Source of the DNA: Candidatus Latescibacterota bacterium
Lineage (GTDB): Bacteria > Latescibacterota > MVCY01
Direction of reading: 5' to 3'
Length of the DNA: 6,082 bases
NCBI GenBank assembly: GCA_030608245.1
Contig: JAUWEO010000112.1
Coordinates: 1 to 6,082, forward strand
A program made the translations under genes and the position numbers. This document shows positions 1 to 4,791 of the stretch, one piece after another. Numbering within the stretch: position 1 is the first letter of the stretch; each line of letters starts with the position of its first letter. The notes beneath the pieces are model-generated. The model saw only the letters and a list, made by a program, of their open reading frames with translations, was not told the DNA's origin and ran no database searches.

Positions 1-1115
1 TTCTTGGCATTTATGTGAGCATTGAGGGATTTAGTAAAGTTATGAGTTCCATCTCCCTTGGCCACGAAATAAAGGTAGTCGACCTTGCCCGGATAGAAGG
101 CAGCCAAGATAGAGCCTTTACCAGGGTTACAGATGGGTCCGGGCGGCAAGCCCCGGTGGAGGTAGGTATTATAGGGCGATTTCACCTTGGTATCTATCTT
201 CAAAAGTCTCTGTTTATGCTTACCCAAGGCATATATTACCGTAGAACAGGCATCGAGGGGCATCCTCAGCTTCAACCGCCGGTGGAAGACCGCTGAGATA
301 AGCGGTCTCTCCCCAGAAGCCTGCGCCTCTTTTTCGATTATCGAGGCTAAGGTCACCACCTGGTGGATAGTCATCCCTAACTGTGTGGCTCTTTGTTTCA
401 GTGAATCGGCGAATATCCGCCGGAATCTTCCCACCATTGTCCTCAATATCTTCTCCTCGGATGTCCTCCAATAGAATCTGTAAGTATCTGGAAAAAGATA
501 ACCTTCCAAACAGGGAGCACTAATTCCCAATTCTCTACAGAAGTCCGGATTGTGGGCCAAGTTAACAACCCTGGCCGAATCAATCTGTATGGGGTTTTGG
601 AGTCTGGCAGCAATCTGCCTCACAGTCAGCCCTTCGGGGATAGTAACCTGTTGAATCAGAGCACCACCCGACTTCAGCTTTTGGAGGGTAGAGAAGGAAG
701 ATGTCGGACCTTTGAAATGGTACTTGCCGGCCCTCAGTTTCTCCTCCATGCCGTAGAACTTTGCCGTTAACGTGAAAAAGGAACGACTGGCGATTATCCC
801 CTCGGCTTGAAGAAGTCCGGCAATCTGAGTAGCGCTCATTCCCTCTTCTATCACCAGATCAACCTGCCCTATTCTGGTGCCTGGGCGATTGAGAAAAGCC
901 ACTGTGCCCAGAAGAACGGCGGCAACCCCAGCGATAAGCAATACCGAAGGCCTGGTTAGAACTATCCTGATGGCTAACCGCAAGAGCTTCAAGGGCAAAA
1001 AAACGAGAGAGACAACGGCCAATATCAACCAAGAGACAAAAACGGCCGCCAGAGAAACAGTAAACAGAAATATCTGTTCAGCACACAGGCAATTGCCGGA
1101 CCTGTTGGCTTCCAT
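1..1115 (-). CDS. mltG: Endolytic peptidoglycan transglycosylase MltG (YceG family), C-terminus cut by window edge
   Basis: MltG cleaves nascent glycan strands at the inner membrane and so sets their length. 371 residues are visible, open to the left edge; by comparison with E. coli MltG only roughly 10-20 C-terminal residues are missing. Seen: hydrophobic segments at about 15-42 and 58-75, a LysM-like region at about 85-170, LEGYLFPDTY at 203-212, ASIIEKEAQ at 257-265 with the presumed catalytic Glu261, STVIYALG at 291-298, PYNTYLHRGLPPGPI at 314-328 and YLYFVAKGDGTHNF at 347-360. These are the hallmark YceG blocks. The ATG at 1115 is chosen because a strong AAGGAG (plus-strand CTCCTT, 1122-1127) lies 6 nt upstream. 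An in-frame ATG two codons earlier sits directly against that site and is less likely. The gene starts inside ruvX (38-nt overlap), which suggests co-transcription and translational coupling. The N-terminus is longer than in E. coli, with an extra membrane segment. The family call is very secure; the exact start is likely. Confidence 0.95.
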   Translation of the reverse strand, partial: MEANRSGNCLCAEQIFLFTVSLAAVFVSWLILAVVSLVFLPLKLLRLAIRIVLTRPSVLLIAGVAAVLLGTVAFLNRPGTRIGQVDLVIEEGMSATQIAGLLQAEGIIASRSFFTLTAKFYGMEEKLRAGKYHFKGPTSSFSTLQKLKSGGALIQQVTIPEGLTVRQIAARLQNPIQIDSARVVNLAHNPDFCRELGISAPCLEGYLFPDTYRFYWRTSEEKILRTMVGRFRRIFADSLKQRATQLGMTIHQVVTLASIIEKEAQASGERPLISAVFHRRLKLRMPLDACSTVIYALGKHKQRLLKIDTKVKSPYNTYLHRGLPPGPICNPGKGSILAAFYPGKVDYLYFVAKGDGTHNFTKSLNAHINAK

Positions 1116-1551
1116 TCTCATCTCCTTGGGGGGAATAGCTCTCCAGATACTCTTGGAGGAGTATCTGGGCAGCAATTCGATCTATATCTCTCTTCTTGTT
1201 CTTAATCTTGAGTCCCATCTGATGAAGCGCCTGCTGAGCGGCAAGGGAGGTCAATCGCTCATCGGAAAGGATAACTCGAAGTCCTGTTCTCCGGCGAAGC
1301 AGCTGGGCAAACCTGTTAACCTCGTGAGCCTTCTGGCCGTGAGTGCCATCCATATTCACCGGAAATCCCAAGATGATCTCTGAAACACTGTAAGCCTTGA
1401 CCAGTTGTTCTATCTTAGCCAGGGCGTCTTTCAGAGAGTTCACCGTGAGGGTCTCCAGGCCTTGAGCGGTGATTCCCAGTGGGTCACTGACTGCAAGGCC
1501 GATTCTCCTTTGTCCGTAATCTATGGCTAAGATCCTAATTTGTTTTTTCAT
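1078..1551 (-). CDS. ruvX: Putative pre-16S rRNA nuclease / Holliday junction resolvase-like protein RuvX (YqgF)
   Basis: Small RNase H-fold nuclease of the YqgF/RuvX family, cytoplasmic. E. coli YqgF is implicated in 16S rRNA 5'-end maturation, and the family was also named for its similarity to RuvC. The 157 residues match the usual family length of about 140-160. Seen: IDYGQRRIGLAVSD at 10-23 with the first acidic residue Asp11, GFPVNMDGT at 62-70, DERLTS at 97-102 with Glu98, and RDIDRIAAQILLQEYL at 121-136 with Asp124. The acidic active-site set therefore looks intact. The ATG at 1551 has only a weak GGGAA-type ribosome site (plus-strand 1558-1562), 6 nt upstream. That site lies within a tandem 16-bp duplication. 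The C-terminal tail after about residue 140 is polar and poorly conserved-looking, and mltG begins within its coding sequence. The ruvX-mltG order is common in bacteria. Which substrate it uses here cannot be read from the sequence. Confidence 0.95.
   Translation of the reverse strand: MKKQIRILAIDYGQRRIGLAVSDPLGITAQGLETLTVNSLKDALAKIEQLVKAYSVSEIILGFPVNMDGTHGQKAHEVNRFAQLLRRRTGLRVILSDERLTSLAAQQALHQMGLKIKNKKRDIDRIAAQILLQEYLESYSPQGDENGSQQVRQLPVC
1122..1127 (-). promoter_or_regulatory. Ribosome binding site of mltG inside ruvX
   Basis: The minus strand reads AAGGAG here, 6 nt before the ATG at 1115, within the last part of the ruvX coding sequence. It decides the mltG start, because no comparably spaced site precedes any other in-frame start, and it implies translation of mltG from the ruvX mRNA. 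Confidence 0.8.
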
Positions 1552-1582
1552 CGGATGTTCCCTATGATCGGATGTTCCCTAT
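1550..1582. repeat. Tandem duplication of 16 bp over the ruvX translation start
   Basis: ATCGGATGTTCCCTAT occurs at 1550-1565 and again, identical, at 1567-1582, separated by one base (17-bp period). On the ruvX strand each copy contains the GGGAA ribosome-site-like motif. Only the copy nearer the gene continues into an ATG; the outer one reads GATC in that place. The outer copy therefore duplicates the ribosome site without a start codon. This is seen directly; any effect on ruvX translation is inference. Confidence 0.9.
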
Positions 1583-1677
1583 AATACGTGTAGGGTCTCA
1601 GTGTGATATGGTTTGGAGTCTCTTCCCTGAACAACACACGGTTTCTGGTTCTACCGTTTCAGAATCAGGCTGCCTAT

Positions 1678-1706
1678 AATTTAGACAACTTTTTGACCAT
1701 TGTCAA
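1678..1706 (-). promoter_or_regulatory. Candidate sigma70 promoter for ruvX-mltG
   Basis: On the minus strand TTGACA (plus-strand 1701-1706) is followed after 17 bp by TAAATT (1678-1683), a 4/6 match to the -10 consensus. Transcription would start near 1671 and leave a leader of about 120 nt before the ruvX ATG. The -35 element lies inside an inverted repeat (1692-1707), which could be an operator. No better-placed promoter was seen between here and the gene. Confidence 0.4.
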
Positions 1707-1707
1707 A
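1692..1707. repeat. Inverted repeat TTTGAC-CATT-GTCAAA, possible operator
   Basis: Perfect 6-bp arms around a 4-bp centre. It sits in the divergent intergenic region and covers the -35 hexamer of the candidate ruvX promoter, a typical position for a repressor site. A single short palindrome can occur by chance, so the operator role is inference. Confidence 0.35.
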
Positions 1708-1783
1708 GGATTTTTGCCAGGATGCCCCTAACTATACCGTAATATTGAAATTGAGGTGATTATATCCCTAACAGATTCTGTCC

Positions 1784-1829
1784 AAGAATAAAAAAAGTCT
1801 TTGACATCGTCCCAGTTCTGAGCTATAAT
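1784..1829 (+). promoter_or_regulatory. Perfect-consensus sigma70 promoter with A-rich upstream element
   Basis: TTGACA at 1801-1806, a 17-bp spacer, and TATAAT at 1824-1829: an exact match to the housekeeping consensus in both hexamers and in spacing. An A-rich run at 1784-1797, including seven consecutive A, sits just upstream of the -35 and resembles an UP element. Transcription would start near 1836, about 110 nt before the ATG of the DUF559 gene at 1945. The sequence match is certain; activity is inferred. Confidence 0.85.
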
Positions 1830-1944
1830 TTGGCTAACATAGAGGAGTTTTTCTTTACCTGCCAATCGGGAGCAGATGGATTGAGAGAATATCTTCGCCG
1901 ACAGAATAGGTTATCGGTGCTCAATTTTGATGAGGTCGTAAAAA

Positions 1945-2314
1945 ATGCCTAAGTGCAAAATGCCTTACATTCCCCCTCCCCAAGCAAATAGCTTTCGCTC
2001 GTAAGCTTCGCCGGAAGCAAACGGATGCCGAAAGGGTTCTCTGGGCAAGATTGAGGAACAGACGACTGGAAGGCGTGAAGTTCCGAAGACAACAGCCTAT
2101 GGGCCCATACATTGTTGATTTCGTGAGTCTTGAGAGAAAGCTTGTAGTTGAAATTGATGGTGGTCAGCATAATGAGGAAGAGATGAGGAAAAGGGATGAG
2201 GAAAGGACGAGGTGGTTGAAAGACAGAAAGTACCGGGTTTTAAGATGTTGGAACAATGAGGCCTTGGTAAACACGGAGGGTGTCTTGCAGATGATAAGGG
2301 AGGCCTTACAGTGA
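1945..2314 (+). pseudogene. DUF559 family protein (Vsr-like endonuclease fold), interrupted by a single-base frameshift near 1996
   Basis: DUF559 proteins have a PD-(D/E)XK-like fold related to very-short-patch-repair endonucleases; their function is not settled. The ATG at 1945 has GAGGT (1932-1936) 8 nt upstream and encodes an N-terminus containing MPYIPPP, like the family's usual MPYIP-type start. That frame stops at 2002-2004. Skipping one base at about 1996 joins it to an open frame with LRRKQTDAERVLWARLRNRR, FRRQQPMGPYIVDF, VVEIDGGQH and the C-terminal RVLRCWNNEAL, ending at 2314. The repaired product would be 122 residues, the normal family size. The only start in the second frame before the core is TTG at 2051, which would remove the conserved TDAERVLW helix and has no clear ribosome site. 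So this is either a recently broken gene, a sequencing or assembly error, or less likely a programmed shift. All core residues after the shift look intact. Confidence 0.8.
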
Positions 2315-2333
2315 GGTTTCACCCTCACCCTGA

Positions 2334-2356
2334 CCCTCTCCCTTGAAGGGAGAGGG
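2334..2356. repeat. GC-rich hairpin: dispersed-repeat-type palindrome or terminator after DUF559
   Basis: CCCTCTCCC (2334-2342) and GGGAGAGGG (2348-2356) form a perfect 9-bp stem around TTGAA, 20 nt after the DUF559 stop. It is preceded by a C-rich run with two CACCCT units (2320-2333). There is no T-run after the stem, so a classic intrinsic terminator is unlikely. Palindromes of this CCCTCTCCC/GGGAGAGGG type recur between genes in many bacterial genomes, often near DUF559 genes; this is from general knowledge and cannot be tested within one window, where only one copy is seen. Confidence 0.65.
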
Positions 2357-2411
2357 AACCTGTGCGGAGATTTTGCAGGATACCATAATTTCCATTTAAA
2401 GGAGCGAAATA

Positions 2412-2639
2412 TTGCAAAACCAAAGCCCCGTAGGGTCTGAAACTACCCACCGGGCAAGGGGCATAACCCTTATGCTCCCTGCGAGGCATCTGGATGGGAC
2501 AATTGGCTCAGTTGCTGTTGACAAGGTAGCGGTCGAACATGATGTGGCCACGCTGGGCGGCACCCGATACGCCCTTTTTGTGGTTGATATAGAAAATGCA
2601 GAGTGGCACAGGGTGGAGGCAGATTACGGTGATGAATAA
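2412..2639 (+). CDS. Small hypothetical protein (75 aa), overlapping the MFS gene; possible remnant of an HlyD-type adaptor C-terminus
   Basis: The frame has a TTG start at 2412 with AAAGGAG (2398-2404) 7 nt upstream and a stop just before it (2397-2399), so no longer version exists. Its stop overlaps the start of the transporter by 8 nt (ATGAATAA), an arrangement usual for translational coupling. Codons in the second half are rich in G at position 1, as expected for real coding sequence. No signal peptide or membrane helix is visible. The stretch from GITLMLPARHLDG to RYALFVVDIENAEWHRVEAD resembles the last beta-rich part of HlyD/RND-type efflux adaptors (a GM-x-V-x-L-P, then VP-x-x-AV, then YVFVV-x-x-x-x-A-x-x-R-x-V pattern). 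That resemblance is by eye and weak. It may be a real small gene, a decayed adaptor fragment, or a leader peptide; an internal ATG at 2472 would give a 56-residue form. Confidence 0.45.
   Translation: MQNQSPVGSETTHRARGITLMLPARHLDGTIGSVAVDKVAVEHDVATLGGTRYALFVVDIENAEWHRVEADYGDE
2615..2619 (+). promoter_or_regulatory. Ribosome binding site (GGAGG) for the MFS gene
   Basis: GGAGG lies 9 nt before an in-frame GTG at 2629 and 12 nt before the ATG at 2632. It favours one of these over the upstream in-frame ATG at 2596, which has no ribosome site. Confidence 0.55.
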
Positions 2640-3801
2640 CAGAGAGAGCATCTGGCGCAGGAAGGGGCTTTTCGGAGCCGCCATGCTTATGGAGATGAGC
2701 GCTGGTGTCGTAGCCTTTGCCATCCCCCTGCTTGCCATCGAATTCGGGGCCTCATCCTTTCAATTGGGCTCGTTGGGTGCTTTGCGGGGATTAGCATACG
2801 TGATGCTCTGCCTGTTCTTTGGAAGACTGTCCGACAGGCTGGGCAGAAATAAGATCGTTCTGCCTGCCTGTGGGTTGCTGTTTGTTCTGTATGGGATAAT
2901 CACTTTCTCCACCAGCCTGCTACATCTGTTCATCTTGATGCCGTTTATGGGATTAGCCATGTCTATGTTCTGGCCGCCGGTTATAGCATGGGTCGGTGAA
3001 CTTCCCGGTGCCTCCTCCTTGGGAAAAACGGTAAGGTCATTCAACCTGGCCTGGAGTATTGGGGCGATAGTGAGTGCCCTTATAGGAGGGATGCTGTTTC
3101 AAGTCTACTTTCGGCTTCCTTTTATTTTCTCGTGTGTTACATCCTTGTTCATCTTGGTGTTGATCTCCCTGGTTCCGGTTCAATCAAAGGAGTTGATTGG
3201 GGAACAATCGGCTGGGAGCCCGACATACCCCCCCAGAAGTCCCTTACAACAGGCTTATCTCTATGCAGCCTGGGCAGGGCTCTTCATCACCTTTTTCGCT
3301 TTGGGTAATGTGATGAATATCTTCCCGAAGTTAGCTGTAGAAATTGGCATGCAACCGGTGACATTAGGCCTGCTCATAACCATAATCATGGTATCTCGAT
3401 CTATCACCTTCTTTGGCTTAGGACAAAGCGATAGATGGCACTACAAGGCCGGGCCGTTGATCTGGATCCAGATCCTGGGGGCTTTGGGCCTATTGCCCAT
3501 AATATTATCCAGTTCCCAGATATTGTTTGCCCTGGGCTTTGTTGGACTTGGGCTCGCCTCAGGTATGACTTATGCCTCGAGTTTGGTCTATTGTCTTGAC
3601 AGCGGGGGTGCTACTGGGGGGAAGAGCGGCCTTTTTGAGGCGATCCTGATGACGGGATTTATGAGCGGCTCTTTTATCGGCGGGGCCATAGCACAGTCTT
3701 TTGACTTGAGAGCTCCTTACCTAATCTGCTTTCTGCTGATGATCCTTGTCTGTCTGGTAGAGGAGTGGTTGATCAAGTTTCGTGGCCCGGTGTCACCGTG
3801 A
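2632..3801 (+). CDS. Major facilitator superfamily (MFS) transporter
   Basis: Inner-membrane secondary transporter of about 389 residues, the normal size for a 12-helix MFS protein. Seen: a long series of hydrophobic segments; the diagnostic motif A between helices 2 and 3, GRLSDRLGRNK at 64-74; a motif C-like glycine-rich helix 5 at about 137-153 (FNLAWSIGAIVSALIGG); a hydrophilic central loop at about 182-206 between the two six-helix halves; and a degenerate second motif A, FGLGQSDRWHYK, at 261-272. The start is ATG 2632 or GTG 2629, judged from GGAGG at 2615-2619; a start at 2596 would add 12 residues. It overlaps the small upstream ORF by 8 nt. The substrate cannot be told: motif C points towards drug/proton antiporters, but no subfamily signature was recognised and neighbours give no metabolic hint. 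A hairpin follows 14 nt after the stop. Confidence 0.9.
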   Translation: MNNRESIWRRKGLFGAAMLMEMSAGVVAFAIPLLAIEFGASSFQLGSLGALRGLAYVMLCLFFGRLSDRLGRNKIVLPACGLLFVLYGIITFSTSLLHLFILMPFMGLAMSMFWPPVIAWVGELPGASSLGKTVRSFNLAWSIGAIVSALIGGMLFQVYFRLPFIFSCVTSLFILVLISLVPVQSKELIGEQSAGSPTYPPRSPLQQAYLYAAWAGLFITFFALGNVMNIFPKLAVEIGMQPVTLGLLITIIMVSRSITFFGLGQSDRWHYKAGPLIWIQILGALGLLPIILSSSQILFALGFVGLGLASGMTYASSLVYCLDSGGATGGKSGLFEAILMTGFMSGSFIGGAIAQSFDLRAPYLICFLLMILVCLVEEWLIKFRGPVSP

Positions 3802-3815
3802 TAGAGAAAATCAAT

Positions 3816-3844
3816 AAGGAGACAGATCTCGCATCTGGCTCCTT
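3816..3844 (+). terminator. Hairpin after the MFS gene, possible terminator without a U-tract
   Basis: AAGGAG-A-CAGAT (3816-3827) pairs with ATCTG-G-CTCCTT (3833-3844): 11 base pairs with one A/G mismatch and a 5-nt loop. It starts 14 nt after the stop codon. The sequence after it is GGTCCTTAAC, not a T-run, so it may act as an mRNA 3' stabiliser or attenuator rather than a classic intrinsic terminator. Confidence 0.5.
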
Positions 3845-3876
3845 GGTCCTTAACTGATTTCCCCAACACACTTCTT

Positions 3877-3906
3877 TTGACAAAATGACCCTGATGTTGG
3901 TAAAAT
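3877..3906 (+). promoter_or_regulatory. Candidate sigma70 promoter P1 of the envelope gene cluster
   Basis: TTGACA (3877-3882), 18-bp spacer, TAAAAT (3901-3906; 5/6 to consensus). The start would be near 3913, about 90 nt before the lipoprotein ATG. It lies in the only sizeable gap upstream of the cluster, which supports it. Confidence 0.6.
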
Positions 3907-3910
3907 ATCC

Positions 3911-3939
3911 TTGACTTGCCACCGGGTTTTGTATATTTT
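3911..3939 (+). promoter_or_regulatory. Candidate sigma70 promoter P2 of the envelope gene cluster
   Basis: TTGACT (3911-3916), 17-bp spacer, TATTTT (3934-3939); TATATT at 3932-3937 is an alternative -10 with a 15-bp spacer. It is weaker than P1, just downstream of it, and would start near 3946. Confidence 0.4.
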
Positions 3940-4004
3940 AGTACATGCCAGAAAACGGATTTCAGACAATTTAAACCCACAGGCCTAAATTAAGGAGGCG
4001 AAGG

Positions 4005-4733
4005 ATGACACGGTTATGGAGTTTTTCTCTGATAGTGATTGTGACCATTTTCCTGGCTGGCTGTGCGACTATGGGCCGAAAGCCGCTGATCTCAAACGAA
4101 GACCTGCTGGAGCAAATCAATCTGCTGAAGCAGAGAACCGAGACAGATACACTGGCTATGGTCAGAATTGATGCTCTTGAACGCCGGATGAGGCAATCAC
4201 AGCAGGAGCAGCAGAAACAAATTCAACGCTTAAGCGACCGGGAAACCAATTTGGAAATCCGGATAGCCCTTCTGGGCGACCGGGTGGGGAAGCTGGAGAA
4301 GGGTCTCAGCAGTGCGCCGGCGGCGGAACTCCCTGCTCCACCCACTGCCTCCGGGTTTGGGGAACGTCAAGCGGCACCGTCCTCTTACACCGCAGCTCTT
4401 CAGGATTATCGCGCCGGGAAGTACCGTCAGGCCGTGGACGAATTCTCCCGGTTCATCCGGGTGAATCCGAGTAGTGACTTAAGTGACAACGCCCAATACT
4501 GGATTGGCGAATGCTACTATGGCCTGAATAATTATCGCCAAGCTTTGGCTGAATTCCAGAAGGTTTCCCTCTATCCCAAGACCAACAAGGCAGATGCGGC
4601 TCAGTTTAAGATTGGTTACTGCTATTTAGAGCTGGGGGAGAAAACCAGGGCCTTGGCCCAGTTCAAGAAGTTCATCTCCCAGTATCCCCACAGTGAATAT
4701 GCGGAGAAGGCCAAAAAGCTAATGGCCCAGTAG
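4005..4733 (+). CDS. CpoB/YbgF-like TPR lipoprotein with coiled coil (cell envelope)
   Basis: Likely an outer-membrane-anchored periplasmic lipoprotein of the CpoB/YbgF family, whose E. coli member links the Tol-Pal system with PBP1B-LpoB during division. Seen: lipoprotein signal with lipobox LAGC ending at Cys20; a Gln/Glu/Leu-rich coiled coil at about 31-100; a Pro/Ala linker at about 103-125; then three TPR-like repeats at about 128-161, 163-196 and 199-232, with YRAGKYRQAVDEFSRFI, NAQYWIGECYYGLNNYRQA and GYCYLELGEKTRALAQF. The coiled coil plus C-terminal TPR order is that of CpoB, and 242 residues fits its length of about 260. Oddity: E. coli CpoB is soluble, whereas this one should be lipidated. 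A strong AAGGAGG (3992-3998), 6 nt away, fixes the ATG. No tol or pal genes are in view, so the Tol link is inference; a BamD-related helper role is the alternative, given bamD two genes downstream. Confidence 0.85.
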   Translation: MTRLWSFSLIVIVTIFLAGCATMGRKPLISNEDLLEQINLLKQRTETDTLAMVRIDALERRMRQSQQEQQKQIQRLSDRETNLEIRIALLGDRVGKLEKGLSSAPAAELPAPPTASGFGERQAAPSSYTAALQDYRAGKYRQAVDEFSRFIRVNPSSDLSDNAQYWIGECYYGLNNYRQALAEFQKVSLYPKTNKADAAQFKIGYCYLELGEKTRALAQFKKFISQYPHSEYAEKAKKLMAQ

Positions 4734-4791
4734 GGAAAGGGGTAGGTCTCTGAACACGGAAGAAAAAAGAATAGAGCGGGCACACGGCCTG

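Larger units (their letters stand above)
1552..1944. other. Divergent intergenic region (393 bp)
   Basis: It separates the leftward ruvX-mltG pair from the rightward genes. It contains, from left to right, most of the tandem 16-bp repeat, a candidate leftward promoter with an overlapping inverted repeat, the A-rich element and the perfect-consensus rightward promoter. The transcribed leader at 1836-1944 has no convincing long ORF with a start after the predicted transcription start, and only a weak stem (CGCCGA at about 1896 with TCGGTG at about 1914). No tRNA or other known RNA was recognised. Confidence 0.7.

Noticed and set aside
15..770. Several open frames on both strands (15-296, 187-474, 552-770 plus; 220-471 minus)
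   Set aside because: All lie over the mltG coding sequence in other frames; mltG itself is continuous from 1115 to the left edge.
877..1383. 168-codon plus-strand open frame
   Set aside because: It lies entirely opposite mltG and ruvX, which have unmistakable family motifs; its translation is low-complexity and matches nothing.
1671..1680. Plus-strand TATAAT at 1675-1680 as a rightward promoter
   Set aside because: No -35-like hexamer at the right distance (TACCGT at 1652-1657); the downstream 1801-1829 promoter is far better.
1830..1952. 40-codon plus-strand frame from TTG 1830 ending at TAA 1950-1952, overlapping the DUF559 ATG
   Set aside because: The TTG immediately follows the -10 hexamer, so it would lie upstream of the predicted transcript start; no ribosome site and no family resemblance. 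The frame is open further upstream but without a credible start.
1921..2170. Two minus-strand open frames
   Set aside because: They are antisense to the DUF559 gene and share no recognisable motif or ribosome site.
2508..2738. Minus-strand open frame of 76 codons
   Set aside because: It runs antisense across the small ORF and the start of the transporter, with no ribosome site and a composition typical of a shadow frame.
2760..3044. Minus-strand open frame inside the transporter gene
   Set aside because: It is antisense to clearly coding MFS sequence including motif A.
3717..3980. Minus-strand open frame of 87 codons across the MFS end and the promoter region
   Set aside because: It would cross the hairpin and both candidate promoters, has no ribosome site and no recognisable motif.
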